DNA of 64,000 bases from Pseudomonas koreensis (GTDB taxonomy: Bacteria > Pseudomonadota > Gammaproteobacteria > Pseudomonadales > Pseudomonadaceae), in assembly GCF_012986595.1 (NCBI RefSeq), contig NZ_JAAQYM010000009.1, forward strand, positions 186,001 through 250,000, given 5' to 3'. Shown one piece after another: positions 26,518 through 35,657 of this stretch (position 1 is its first letter; each line of letters starts with the position of its first letter). Made by a program: the position numbers and the translations under genes. Below the pieces are notes generated by a model. The model was given only the letters and a program-made list of their open reading frames with translations, had not been told where the DNA came from and searched no databases.

Positions 26518-26931
26518 TCAAGGCCGGTCGTTCTGGGCTTTGAGCAGATCGCGGATCTCGCCGAGCAATTCTTCTTCCTTGGTCGGAACCGGTGGCAGGG
26601 AAGGTGCCACGGCTTCTTCGCGCTTGAGGCGGTTGATGGCTTTGACACCCATGAAAATCGCGAAGGCGACGATCATGAAGTCGAGGATGCTCTGGATGAA
26701 TTTGCCGTAAGCCAGGACCACTGCCGGGGCCGTGCCCTCGGCGGCTTTGAGCGTAATGGCCAAATCACTGAAGTCCACCCCACCGATCAACAGGCCGATT
26801 GGCGGCATGATCACGTCACCGACAAACGACGAAACGATCTTGCCGAAGGCGGCACCGATGATGATACCGACGGCCATGTCGACCACATTGCCTTTGACCG
26901 CGAAGGCCTTGAACTCACTTAGCACGCCCAT
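26518..26931 (-). CDS. mscL: Large-conductance mechanosensitive channel MscL
   Basis: A 137-residue inner-membrane channel that opens under hypo-osmotic stress. The conserved start 'SEFKAFAVKGNVVDMAVGII' covers the N-terminal helix and the beginning of the pore-forming helix, followed by 'GAAFGKIVSSFVGDVIMPPI'. A second helix ('FMIVAFAIFMGVKAINRL') and a charged C-terminal bundle ('KEEELLGEIRDLLK') follow. Length and order are normal for the family. Confidence 0.96.
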   Translation of the reverse strand: MGVLSEFKAFAVKGNVVDMAVGIIIGAAFGKIVSSFVGDVIMPPIGLLIGGVDFSDLAITLKAAEGTAPAVVLAYGKFIQSILDFMIVAFAIFMGVKAINRLKREEAVAPSLPPVPTKEEELLGEIRDLLKAQNDRP

Positions 26932-27142
26932 AGGTTATTTCCTTGTTACAGATGAGGTTGGTGTACGCAGTGTAAATCAGCAAAACGCGTCCTGCGCGAA
27001 ACACCTTCTTACAATGCCCGATTTTATCGACACATGAATCGACGATTAGTTTGCAAAGTGCCACTAATCGCGCGCGAAATACGCTGTAACTCGCTGATCG
27101 GGAAGCGAAAATTTTCAATCATCGAGTTACGAACTTTCTATT

Positions 27143-27158
27143 TATGTTCGCGGACATA
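27143..27158. promoter_or_regulatory. Imperfect palindrome upstream of katB
   Basis: TATGTTCGCGGACATA (one mismatched pair) lies 59 bases before the katB start, in the 285-base gap with mscL. It could be a regulator site, but it does not have the ATAG-N7-CTAT spacing of an OxyR site. I see no clear promoter boxes here. Confidence 0.3.
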
Positions 27159-27216
27159 GCCCTCTAGCCTCTGGTTGGCGCACCTGGATGCGCCCAAAAA
27201 ACCAGAGGAACCTGAT

Positions 27217-28758
27217 ATGAATTCCACGTTTGGATTGGGGGCTTTTCCCCATCGCCGTACGCTCGGCGTACTGACCGCCAGCCTGTTGACCTTCTCCGTG
27301 CACGCCGCGCCCCTGACCCGGGACAACGGTGCCGCGGTGGGCGACAACCAGAACTCGCAAACCGCCGGCGCCACTGGCCCGGTGCTGCTGCAGGACGTGC
27401 AGTTGATTCAGAAACTGCAGCGTTTCGACCGTGAGCGCATTCCCGAGCGCGTCGTGCATGCACGCGGCACAGGTGCCCACGGCACATTCACGGTGACCAA
27501 CGACCTCAGCGACCTGAGCAAGGCCAAGGTGTTTGCCGCCGGCCAAGTGACACCGGTGTTCGTGCGGTTCTCCGCCGTGGTGCACGGCAACCACTCCCCG
27601 GAAACCCTGCGCGATCCACGGGGCTTTGCCACCAAGTTCTACACCGCCGATGGCAATTGGGATCTGGTGGGCAACAATTTCCCGACGTTCTTCATTCGCG
27701 ATGCGATCAAATTCCCGGACATGGTGCACGCCTTCAAGCCTGATCCGCGAACCAATCTGGACGATGACTCGCGTCGTTTCGACTTCTTCTCGCATGTACC
27801 AGAAGCGACCCGCACCCTCACCGAGCTGTATTCCAATTCCGGAACGCCGGTCAGTTATCGGGAAATGGATGGTAACGGTGTACACGCCTACAAGTTGGTC
27901 AATGCCAAGGGTGAAGTTCACTACGTGAAGTTTCACTGGAAGAGCCTGCAGGGAATAAAAAACCTGACCCCGGGGGAAGTGGAAAAAGTTCAGGGCAAAG
28001 ATTACAGTCATATGACAAATGATCTGGTCGCCAATATTAATAAAGGCAACTTCCCGAAGTGGGACTTGTACATCCAAGTGCTAAATCCGCAAGATTTGTC
28101 CAAGTTTGATTTTGATCCATTGGATGCCACCAAGATCTGGCCAAATGTTCCAGAGCGAAAAGTTGGACAAATGGTGTTGAACCGTAATCCGGCGAATGTA
28201 TTCCAGGAAACCGAACAAGTTGCCATGGCACCGGCCAATGTTGTTCCGGGTATCGAACCTTCCGAAGATCGTCTGTTACAAGGACGAGTGTTCTCTTATG
28301 CCGATACGCAGATGTATCGCCTGGGTGCCAATGCTCTGCAGTTGCCGATCAATGCGCCCAAAGTTGCCGTCAACAATGGCAATCAGGACGGTGCGATGAA
28401 CTTCGGCGCCACCCAGTCTGGCGTCAACTACCAGCCGAGCCGTCTGCAACCGCGCGAAGAGCCACAAAGCGCGCGCTACAGCCAGTTGGCGCTGTCGGGC
28501 AGCACCCAGCAGGCGAAGATCCAGCGTGAGCAGAACTTCAAGCAGGCCGGCGATCTGTACCGCTCGTTCAGCCAGCAGGAGCGTCAGGACTTGATCAACA
28601 GTTTCGGCGGTTCGTTGGCGACCACCGATGACGAGAGCAAGCACATCATCCTGTCCTTCCTTTATAAGGCCGACCCGGAATACGGGACCGGTGTGACCAA
28701 AGTGGCCAAAGGCGATCTGAGCCGGGTCAAGGCACTGGCAGCGAAACTGGTCGACTGA
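27217..28758 (+). CDS. katB: Periplasmic catalase KatB
   Basis: A 513-residue small-subunit heme catalase with a signal peptide ('TLGVLTASLLTFSVHA'), so it detoxifies peroxide in the periplasm. The distal His is in 'PERVVHARGTGAHG', the Asn in 'WDLVGNNFPTFFIRDA' and the proximal heme-ligand Tyr in 'RVFSYADTQMYRLG'. AGAGGA stands before ATG 27217. ankB follows, as in P. aeruginosa where KatB activity depends on AnkB (known). Bases 27901-28320 are about 47% GC by my count against about 60% in the flanks, as if this part came from a different lineage. Confidence 0.93.
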   Translation: MNSTFGLGAFPHRRTLGVLTASLLTFSVHAAPLTRDNGAAVGDNQNSQTAGATGPVLLQDVQLIQKLQRFDRERIPERVVHARGTGAHGTFTVTNDLSDLSKAKVFAAGQVTPVFVRFSAVVHGNHSPETLRDPRGFATKFYTADGNWDLVGNNFPTFFIRDAIKFPDMVHAFKPDPRTNLDDDSRRFDFFSHVPEATRTLTELYSNSGTPVSYREMDGNGVHAYKLVNAKGEVHYVKFHWKSLQGIKNLTPGEVEKVQGKDYSHMTNDLVANINKGNFPKWDLYIQVLNPQDLSKFDFDPLDATKIWPNVPERKVGQMVLNRNPANVFQETEQVAMAPANVVPGIEPSEDRLLQGRVFSYADTQMYRLGANALQLPINAPKVAVNNGNQDGAMNFGATQSGVNYQPSRLQPREEPQSARYSQLALSGSTQQAKIQREQNFKQAGDLYRSFSQQERQDLINSFGGSLATTDDESKHIILSFLYKADPEYGTGVTKVAKGDLSRVKALAAKLVD

Positions 28759-28816
28759 TCTCGACGCCATGCAACGCGGGGCCTGGTTCAGGCCCCGTTC
28801 TGCCAGGAGAGTGTTT

Positions 28817-29353
28817 ATGCGTGTTTGTCTTTTACTGTTGCTGGGTTGCCTGTGCTGGACAGCGCAGGCCGGGCAAAGCCCTGAGGCGATCAAGGCGCAG
28901 TTGCAGGATTATTACTTCGATGCCGCCCGGCGCGGTGATGTGCCGATGCTCGACACCTTTATCGAGTCCGGTTACTCCCTCGATACCCGCGACAGCAAGG
29001 GTTACACCGCGCTGATTCTGGCGGCGTATCACGGCCAGGGCGCGGCGGTTGAGCGCTTGCTGGCGGCGGGCGCGGATGCCTGCGCGCAGGATCAACGCGG
29101 CAACACGGCGTTGATGGGCGCGATTTTCAAAGGTGAGATGCAGATTGCCCGGCGGTTGATGGCGACTGATTGCAGCCCCGATCAGCGCAACGGCGCGGGG
29201 CAAACTGCCGCGATGTATGCCGGACTGTTCAAGCGTGTCGAACTGCTCGATGCGCTCAAGGCCAAGGGCGCCGACCTCAATGCCGAGGATCCGCTGGGCA
29301 ACAGTGCCGCACGTCTGGCCAACGGCGAAATCCACACCGCCACGCCGCGCTGA
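28817..29353 (+). CDS. ankB: Ankyrin-repeat protein AnkB
   Basis: A 178-residue protein with a signal peptide ('VCLLLLLGCLCWTAQA') and four to five ankyrin repeats ('DSKGYTALILAAYHGQGAAV', 'DQRGNTALMGAIFKGEMQIA', 'NGAGQTAAMYAGLFKRVELL'). In P. aeruginosa AnkB is a periplasmic protein needed for full KatB activity, perhaps as an anti-oxidant scaffold. ATG 28817 follows AGGAGA. It is 58 bases after katB on the same strand. Confidence 0.9.
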   Translation: MRVCLLLLLGCLCWTAQAGQSPEAIKAQLQDYYFDAARRGDVPMLDTFIESGYSLDTRDSKGYTALILAAYHGQGAAVERLLAAGADACAQDQRGNTALMGAIFKGEMQIARRLMATDCSPDQRNGAGQTAAMYAGLFKRVELLDALKAKGADLNAEDPLGNSAARLANGEIHTATPR

Positions 29354-29396
29354 ACGGTGGCTGCGTTATCATCGCGGTTTTTCCCGGGGGATCCAG

Positions 29397-30764
29397 ATGG
29401 CCAAGGCCAAGCGCATGTACGGCTGCACCGAGTGCGGCGCAACCTTTCCCAAGTGGGCGGGCCAGTGCGGCGAATGCGGCGCCTGGAACACCCTGACCGA
29501 AACCATGATCGAAAGCGGCGGTGCCACGGCGCCCACCGGGCGTACCGGCTGGGCCGGGCAGCAAGCGCAGATCAAGACCCTGGCCGAAGTCAGCATCGAA
29601 GAGATCCCGCGCTTCTCCACCGCGTCCGGTGAGCTGGATCGGGTGCTCGGTGGTGGGCTGGTCGACGGTTCGGTGGTGCTGATCGGCGGTGACCCGGGTA
29701 TCGGCAAGTCGACGATCCTGCTGCAGACCCTGTGCAACCTCGCCAAGAGCATGCCGGCGCTGTACGTGACCGGCGAAGAATCTCAGCAGCAAGTCGCCAT
29801 GCGCGCCCGCCGGCTGGGGCTGCCACAGGATCAACTGCGGGTGATGACCGAAACCTGCATCGAAACCATCATCGCCACCGCCCGCCAGGAAAAACCCAAG
29901 GTGATGGTGATCGACTCGATCCAGACCATCTTCACCGAACAATTGCAGTCAGCCCCCGGTGGCGTGTCGCAAGTGCGCGAGAGTGCGGCGCTGCTGGTGC
30001 GCTATGCCAAGCAGAGCGGTACGGCGATTTTCCTCGTCGGCCACGTCACCAAGGAGGGCGCGCTCGCCGGCCCGCGCGTTCTGGAACACATGGTCGATAC
30101 CGTGCTGTATTTCGAAGGCGAGTCCGATGGCCGTCTGCGGTTGTTGCGTGCAGTGAAAAACCGTTTCGGCGCGGTCAACGAACTCGGTGTGTTCGGCATG
30201 ACCGACAAGGGCTTGAAAGAAGTCTCCAACCCTTCGGCGATTTTTCTGACTCGCGCTCAGGAAGAAGTCCCGGGCAGTGTGGTTATGGCGACGTGGGAAG
30301 GCACCCGGCCGATGCTGGTGGAAGTGCAGGCGTTGGTCGATGACAGCCATCTGGCCAACCCGCGTCGCGTAACACTGGGTCTGGATCAGAACCGCTTGGC
30401 AATGTTGCTGGCGGTCCTGCATCGCCACGGCGGCATTCCGACTCACGATCAGGATGTGTTCCTCAACGTGGTCGGTGGGGTCAAGGTGCTGGAAACCGCG
30501 TCCGACCTGGCGTTGATGGCGGCGGTGATGTCGAGCCTGCGCAACCGGCCGTTGCCGCATGACCTGTTGGTGTTCGGCGAAGTCGGGCTGTCGGGTGAAG
30601 TGCGTCCGGTGCCGAGCGGGCAGGAGCGCTTGAAGGAAGCGGCCAAGCATGGTTTCAAACGCGCGATCGTGCCCAAGGGCAATGCACCGAAAGAGGCGCC
30701 GGCGGGGTTGCAGATCATCGCTGTGACCCGGCTGGAACAGGCCCTCGATGCATTGTTTGAGTGA
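29397..30764 (+). CDS. radA: DNA repair protein RadA
   Basis: A 455-residue RecA-like branch-migration ATPase used in recombinational repair. Order of elements: zinc finger C10-C13...C24-C27 ('YGCTECGATFPKWAGQCGEC'), Walker A 'GDPGIGKST', the RadA signature 'KNRFGAVNELGVF', and a C-terminal Lon-like domain that acts as scaffold ('DLLVFGEVGLSGEVRPV'). ATG 29397 is the conserved start; the frame upstream overlaps ankB and is not coding. Confidence 0.96.
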   Translation: MAKAKRMYGCTECGATFPKWAGQCGECGAWNTLTETMIESGGATAPTGRTGWAGQQAQIKTLAEVSIEEIPRFSTASGELDRVLGGGLVDGSVVLIGGDPGIGKSTILLQTLCNLAKSMPALYVTGEESQQQVAMRARRLGLPQDQLRVMTETCIETIIATARQEKPKVMVIDSIQTIFTEQLQSAPGGVSQVRESAALLVRYAKQSGTAIFLVGHVTKEGALAGPRVLEHMVDTVLYFEGESDGRLRLLRAVKNRFGAVNELGVFGMTDKGLKEVSNPSAIFLTRAQEEVPGSVVMATWEGTRPMLVEVQALVDDSHLANPRRVTLGLDQNRLAMLLAVLHRHGGIPTHDQDVFLNVVGGVKVLETASDLALMAAVMSSLRNRPLPHDLLVFGEVGLSGEVRPVPSGQERLKEAAKHGFKRAIVPKGNAPKEAPAGLQIIAVTRLEQALDALFE

Positions 30765-30772
30765 ACTCATAA

Positions 30773-30866
30773 CCTGTGGGAGCGAGCCTGCTCGCGAAGG
30801 GGGCGTGTCAGTCGGCATCATTGCTCAATGACACAGCGTCTTCGCGAGCAGGCTCGCTCCCACAGG
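30773..30866. repeat. REP-type palindrome pair (GTGGGAGCGAGCC class)
   Basis: An inverted pair with arms of about 40 bases lies between the convergent radA and mapZ genes. Confidence 0.85.
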
Positions 30867-30882
30867 GGATTTGTATTGATGG

Positions 30883-31251
30883 CTAGATGTCGATCAGGGC
30901 GGCCAACTCGCGCTCAAGTTCGGCCTCATCCGCCAGATTGAGTTCGATCAACCGCCGCAAGCGCTGGATCGACTCCAGGCCGATATGCCGGCAGACAAAC
31001 CCCAGTTGCCCGTGATCTTCATGGGCCAGATGCACGTCCATCTGGATATTCACGTCATCGCTCAGATGAATGTCGACGAAAAAATCCTGCTCCTTATCCC
31101 CAAGCCACGGCTCCGGCCGCTCGATCAGCAGCCCCTTGAGCGACAGATCGATCAGCTTTACCGGCCAGATGAATTGGCCCTGACTCAGCTCGGTTCTGGC
31201 ATCGAACGCAATACGTTTGAAGCGACGGCGATTGGCTGGGTGTTCGCTCAT
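30883..31251 (-). CDS. mapZ: PilZ-domain c-di-GMP adaptor, MapZ-like
   Basis: A 122-residue single PilZ domain. The c-di-GMP site is complete: 'RRRFKRIAFDA' (RxxxR) at residues 8-18 and 'DLSLKG' (DxSxxG). Length, the N-terminal 'RRRF-RIAFDA' and the C-terminal 'LRRLIELNLADEAELEREL' match P. aeruginosa PA4608/MapZ, which on binding c-di-GMP blocks the chemotaxis methyltransferase CheR1. It lies beside radA, as in P. aeruginosa (from memory). Confidence 0.88.
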   Translation of the reverse strand: MSEHPANRRRFKRIAFDARTELSQGQFIWPVKLIDLSLKGLLIERPEPWLGDKEQDFFVDIHLSDDVNIQMDVHLAHEDHGQLGFVCRHIGLESIQRLRRLIELNLADEAELERELAALIDI

Positions 31252-31410
31252 GGCGCAATCCTCGGAAGAGTTCGCTGACTATAGACCCGACCACTGGGGG
31301 GCTGCCAATCAACAAGGCGTCTAGACCAACGTCGGGGTATGGCCTTTGGCGCCGTAAGCGCTAAACTCGGGGTGGCTGTCCTTCTTGTCCACCCTGGCTG
31401 GAATAATAAA

Positions 31411-33477
31411 ATGAAAAATAATAATAGCCTGCTACGCCATCTACCCTGGCTAGTGCTGGCAATCGTAGGAGCGTGCGCCCTGGGCGTAGTGGCATTGCGC
31501 CGAGGAGAGGCGATCAACGCCTTGTGGATCGTGGTCGCGGCAGTGGCCATCTATCTGGTCGCGTACCGTTACTACAGCCTGTTCATCGCAAACAATGTGA
31601 TGCAACTCGATCCGCGTCGGGCCACCCCCGCCGTGCTCAACAACGACGGTCTGGACTACGTTCCAACCAACAAACACATTCTTTTCGGTCACCACTTTGC
31701 GGCGATTGCCGGCGCAGGCCCGCTGGTCGGCCCGGTGCTGGCGGCGCAGATGGGTTATCTGCCCGGCACGCTGTGGCTGATTGCCGGGGTGGTGCTGGCG
31801 GGGGCGGTGCAGGACTTCATGGTTCTGTTCATGTCGACCCGGCGCAACGGCCGTTCCCTGGGCGACATGGTGCGTGAAGAAATGGGCCGCGTGCCTGGCA
31901 CCATTGCCTTGTTCGGCTGCTTCCTGATCATGATCATCATCCTCGCGGTGCTGGCGCTGATCGTGGTCAAGGCGCTGGCGGAGAGCCCGTGGGGCATCTT
32001 CACCGTGATGGCGACCATCCCGATCGCGATGTTCATGGGCATCTACATGCGCTACATCCGTCCGGGCCGCATTGGCGAGATCTCGGTCATCGGCGTGTTG
32101 CTGCTGCTCGCTTCGATCTGGCTGGGCGGGCAGATTGCCGCTGATCCGGTGTGGGCCAAGGCCTTCAGCTTTACCGGCATTCAAATCACCTGGATGCTGA
32201 TTGGTTACGGTTTTGTCGCGGCAGTGTTGCCGGTGTGGCTGATTCTGGCGCCACGCGACTACCTCTCGACGTTCCTCAAGATCGGCACCATCATCGCCCT
32301 GGCGATCGGCATTCTGGTGACCATGCCCGAGCTGAAAATGCCGGCGCTGACCCAGTTCGTCGACGGCACCGGTCCGGTGTGGAAGGGTGGTCTGTTCCCG
32401 TTCCTGTTCATCACCATCGCTTGCGGTGCGGTGTCCGGGTTCCACGCGCTGATCTCTTCGGGCACCACGCCGAAGCTGTTGGATAACGAAACCAACGCCC
32501 GCTACATCGGTTACGGCGGCATGCTGATGGAATCGTTTGTCGCGATCATGGCCATGGTTGCCGCTTCGGTGATCGAGCCAGGTGTGTACTTCGCCATGAA
32601 CAGCCCGGCGGCCGTGGTCGGCGGTGATGTGGCTTCGGTTGCGCAAATGGTCAGCAGCTGGGGCTTTGCGATCACGCCGGAAGCGCTGCAAGCCGTGGCG
32701 CACGACATCGGCGAAACCACCATCCTGGCCCGTGCCGGCGGTGCACCGACCCTGGCGGTCGGTATTGCGCAGATCCTGCACAGTGTCCTGCCGGGTGAAA
32801 ACACCATGGCGTTCTGGTACCACTTCGCGATCCTGTTCGAAGCGCTGTTCATCCTGACCGCGGTCGACGCCGGCACCCGTGCCGGGCGCTTCATGCTGCA
32901 GGACCTGCTCGGCTCCTTCGTTCCGGCGCTGAAACGTACCGAATCGTGGACCGCCAACCTGATCGCCACCGCCGGTTGTGTGGCGATGTGGGGCTGGTTG
33001 CTGTACCAAGGCGTGATCGATCCACTGGGCGGCATCAACACCCTGTGGCCGCTGTTCGGTATCTCCAACCAGATGCTGGCCGGTATCGCGCTGATGCTCG
33101 GCACCGTGGTTCTGATCAAGATGAAGCGTCAACGCTACATCTGGGTCACTCTGCTGCCAGCGGCCTGGCTGCTGATCTGCACCACGACGGCCGGCTTCAT
33201 CAAACTGTTCGATGCCAATCCGGCGATCGGCTTCCTCTCGCTGGCCAAGAAATACAGCGATGCGCTGGCCAATGGTCAGGTGCTGGCACCGGCAAAAAGC
33301 GTCGAGCAGATGCAGCACGTGATCTTCAACGCTTACACCAACGCAACGCTCACCGCGCTGTTCCTGTTCGTGGTCTTCAGCATCCTGTTCTATGCGCTCA
33401 AGGTCGGCATCGCCGCCTGGGGCAAGAAAGAGCGTACGGATAAAGAATCGCCATTCCAGGCCCTGCCGGACGCGTAA
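31411..33477 (+). CDS. cstA: CstA-family carbon starvation transporter
   Basis: A 688-residue inner-membrane protein with about 16-18 hydrophobic segments. CstA/BtsT proteins take up pyruvate or peptides under carbon limitation. Signatures include 'HILFGHHFAAIAGAGPLVGP' near the N-terminus and 'GAVSGFHALISSGTTPKLL' in the middle. ATG 31411 has only a weak ribosome site but begins the family's usual N-terminus. It is followed by ybdD/yjiX and yjiA homologues, the same order as yjiY-yjiX-yjiA in E. coli. Confidence 0.93.
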   Translation: MKNNNSLLRHLPWLVLAIVGACALGVVALRRGEAINALWIVVAAVAIYLVAYRYYSLFIANNVMQLDPRRATPAVLNNDGLDYVPTNKHILFGHHFAAIAGAGPLVGPVLAAQMGYLPGTLWLIAGVVLAGAVQDFMVLFMSTRRNGRSLGDMVREEMGRVPGTIALFGCFLIMIIILAVLALIVVKALAESPWGIFTVMATIPIAMFMGIYMRYIRPGRIGEISVIGVLLLLASIWLGGQIAADPVWAKAFSFTGIQITWMLIGYGFVAAVLPVWLILAPRDYLSTFLKIGTIIALAIGILVTMPELKMPALTQFVDGTGPVWKGGLFPFLFITIACGAVSGFHALISSGTTPKLLDNETNARYIGYGGMLMESFVAIMAMVAASVIEPGVYFAMNSPAAVVGGDVASVAQMVSSWGFAITPEALQAVAHDIGETTILARAGGAPTLAVGIAQILHSVLPGENTMAFWYHFAILFEALFILTAVDAGTRAGRFMLQDLLGSFVPALKRTESWTANLIATAGCVAMWGWLLYQGVIDPLGGINTLWPLFGISNQMLAGIALMLGTVVLIKMKRQRYIWVTLLPAAWLLICTTTAGFIKLFDANPAIGFLSLAKKYSDALANGQVLAPAKSVEQMQHVIFNAYTNATLTALFLFVVFSILFYALKVGIAAWGKKERTDKESPFQALPDA

Positions 33478-33492
33478 CCAGAGGATTGCACC

Positions 33493-33690
33493 ATGTTCAA
33501 TGACCTGAGTCGCCTCGGTAAATACCTCGGTCAGGCCGCGCGCCTGATGGTCGGCATGCCCGACTACGACACCTACGTCGAGCATATGCAAACCAAGCAC
33601 CCGGACAAACCGGTGATGAGCTACGAGATGTTCTTTCGCGAACGTCAGGAAGCGCGTTACGGTGGCAAGGGTGGGCCGAAGTGCTGTTGA
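33493..33690 (+). CDS. ybdD: YbdD/YjiX family small protein
   Basis: A 65-residue protein of the YbdD/YjiX (DUF466) family ('MVGMPDYDTYVEHMQTKHPD', 'MSYEMFFRERQEARYGG'). It always accompanies CstA-type transporters and is thought to be an accessory of the carrier. It starts 15 bases after cstA with AGAGG upstream, and ends with a Cys pair. Confidence 0.92.
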   Translation: MFNDLSRLGKYLGQAARLMVGMPDYDTYVEHMQTKHPDKPVMSYEMFFRERQEARYGGKGGPKCC

Positions 33691-33720
33691 GCTGACAGCC
33701 AGAGGTTGATGCAATCCCCC

Positions 33721-33810
33721 TGTGGGAGCGAGCCTGCTCGCGAAAGCGGTGTGTCATCGAGCAATGATGTCGACTGACACTACCTCTTCGCGAGCAGGCT
33801 CGCTCCCACA
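33721..33810. repeat. REP-type palindrome pair
   Basis: Inverted pair of the GTGGGAGCGAGCCTGCTCGCGA class between ybdD and the GTPase gene. Confidence 0.85.
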
Positions 33811-33852
33811 TTTGTTTTGTGTCGTTCATTCATTTTGTGAAGGGGATCAGTT

Positions 33853-34824
33853 TTGTCTTCTCCCATACCCGTAACGGTACTCAGCGGTTTCCTCGGCGCC
33901 GGCAAGACCACCTTGCTGCGCCATTTGCTCAAAGCCGAGCACGGCCTGAAAATCGCCGTGATCGAAAACGAATTCAGCGACGCCGGCATCGACACCCAAC
34001 TGTTGGGCGATGAGCCGGTACAAGTCATGACCCTGGCCAACGGCTGCGTGTGCTGCACCATTCACACCGACCTGACCAAGGCCCTGTACCTGCTGCTCGA
34101 ACGTCTGGACAGCGGCGCGATCGCCTTCGACCGACTGGTGATCGAGTGCACCGGCCTGGCCGACCCGGCCCCGGTGGCGCAGACCTTTTTCATCGATGAA
34201 GAACTGCGCGAGCGCTATCTGCTCGACGGCATCATCACCCTGGTGGATGCCGCTCACGCCGACCTGCACCTGACCCAGACCATCGCCCAGGCGCAGATCG
34301 GTTTCGCCGACCGCTTGCTGGTGAGCAAGACCGATCTGGTGGACGAGGCGACGTTTACCGCGCTGAGCGAACGCCTGACACGGATCAACCGGCGTGCGCC
34401 GATCCGCGTGGTCGAGCATGGCAACATCGATCTGGCCGAACTGCTCGACGTACGCGGCTTCAATCTCAATGCCGACCTTGGCGGCGGGGTGAGCCTGCGC
34501 CCGGTGAGCAAGGCGCCCTCGATCGACCGAATATCCAGCCTGGTGCTGCGCACCGACCGGCCGCTGGATATCGATCAGCTCAGCGAATTCATGAATGAGC
34601 TGCTGGAAGAGCACGGCAAGCAATTGCTGCGCTACAAAGGCGTGTTGAACATCGCTGGCGAAGATCGGCGTCTGGTGTTTCAGGGCGTATTGAAACTCTA
34701 CGGTTTCGACTGGGACACCGAGTGGGCCGAGGGTGAGGCGCGGGAAAGTGTGATTGTGTTTATTGCTGATGATTTGCCGGAAGAGAAGATCCGGGCGGGG
34801 TTTGCGCGTGTAGCGGCGGGCTGA
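33853..34824 (+). CDS. yjiA: CobW/YjiA-family GTPase
   Basis: A 323-residue G3E P-loop GTPase. Walker A is 'GFLGAGKTTLLRHLL', the metal-binding 'NGCVCCTIH' (CxCC) follows, then 'ECTGLADPAPV' and the guanine-specifying 'VSKTDLVD'. The C-terminal CobW_C domain is present. Such proteins bind zinc, nickel or cobalt and may load metal into enzymes. The start is TTG 33853 after AAGGGGAT; no ATG is in a better place. Grouping with cstA-ybdD matches the E. coli yji operon, though a REP pair lies between. Confidence 0.88.
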   Translation: MSSPIPVTVLSGFLGAGKTTLLRHLLKAEHGLKIAVIENEFSDAGIDTQLLGDEPVQVMTLANGCVCCTIHTDLTKALYLLLERLDSGAIAFDRLVIECTGLADPAPVAQTFFIDEELRERYLLDGIITLVDAAHADLHLTQTIAQAQIGFADRLLVSKTDLVDEATFTALSERLTRINRRAPIRVVEHGNIDLAELLDVRGFNLNADLGGGVSLRPVSKAPSIDRISSLVLRTDRPLDIDQLSEFMNELLEEHGKQLLRYKGVLNIAGEDRRLVFQGVLKLYGFDWDTEWAEGEARESVIVFIADDLPEEKIRAGFARVAAG

Positions 34825-34848
34825 TGGTTTTGCAGCCTCAATGGTGAC

Positions 34849-34920
34849 GCCATCGCGAGCAGGCTCACTCCTACAGGGGAATGCATTTCAAATGTAGGAG
34901 TTAGCCTGCTCGCGATAGCC
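34849..34920. repeat. REP-type palindrome pair (GGAGTGAGCCTGCTCGCGAT class)
   Basis: Inverted units with a spacer of about 16 bases, between the convergent yjiA and GntR genes. Confidence 0.8.
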
Positions 34921-34922
34921 AT

Positions 34923-35633
34923 TTAACCGACAGCACAATGCCCAAAGTCTGAACCCAGCAACGTCTGCTCAAGATGGTCCAGATGCCGATTCATCAGTAA
35001 CCCGGCCTTGGCAGCATCGCCGCACTCCACCGCCATCACCAACGCCACATGCTCCTGCCAGACACAACAGCTGTGCGTGTTGCGCGAGCTTCGCGCAATC
35101 GCCAGTGACGTCAACGGCACCAGGCTGCCGAGAAAATGCGCCAACGGTGCATTCCCCGCCATTTGTGCCAACTGCAGGTGAAACTCCCCTGACAACCGAA
35201 TCGCCGTGCCACGTTGACCCTGCTCCACGGCCTGACGCTCACGTTCGATCAAGGCGCGCAGACGCTTCAGCCCTTCAACCGACGGCCGCTGACAAGCCAG
35301 CCGCACCAGCGTGCTTTCGGCAAGTCGGCGTGCGTGCAACGTCTGCCTGGTGTGCTCCGCGTCCAGCTCGGCAACGCGTGGCCGATGATTGGCGCGCAGC
35401 ACGATGATGTGCTCATGCGCCAACTGCGTAAGCGCTCGCCGCACATCGGCGCGGCTGACGCCGAACATCTGCTTGAGGCTGTCTTCGGTGAAGCGGTTGG
35501 CGGGTGCGATACGTTGTTCCAGAATTGCATCGAACAGCCGTGGATACAGATCCTCCACCGGCTCCCGCATGCGGGAGAAGGGCAGGGCAGCCGACATCGG
35601 GTGGTTGTGCGACGGCGTGGCAAGACTGTTCAT
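34923..35633 (-). CDS. GntR-family regulator (FCD domain), second of a tandem pair
   Basis: A 236-residue FadR-subfamily GntR regulator. The winged helix covers about residues 20-80 ('ANRFTEDSLKQMFGVSRADV' includes the recognition region); the all-helical FCD domain follows, with metal-site residues in 'RLSGEFHLQLAQMAGN' and 'EHVALVMAVECGDA'. ATG 35633 lies about eight bases after GGAG. It begins 24 bases after the stop of the other GntR gene, so both are likely on one message with dctA. Effector unknown. Confidence 0.86.
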   Translation of the reverse strand: MNSLATPSHNHPMSAALPFSRMREPVEDLYPRLFDAILEQRIAPANRFTEDSLKQMFGVSRADVRRALTQLAHEHIIVLRANHRPRVAELDAEHTRQTLHARRLAESTLVRLACQRPSVEGLKRLRALIERERQAVEQGQRGTAIRLSGEFHLQLAQMAGNAPLAHFLGSLVPLTSLAIARSSRNTHSCCVWQEHVALVMAVECGDAAKAGLLMNRHLDHLEQTLLGSDFGHCAVG

Positions 35634-35657
35634 GGCCGGTCTCCAGTGTGAAGGAAT

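Noticed and set aside
27121..27216. OxyR site upstream of katB
   Set aside because: CTAT and ATAG words are present, but their spacing and orientation do not fit the ATAG-N7-CTAT repeat, so I did not call it.
31450..33714. Long open frame on the minus strand opposite cstA and ybdD
   Set aside because: His/Gln/Arg-rich low-complexity translation typical of an antisense frame; cstA is certain.
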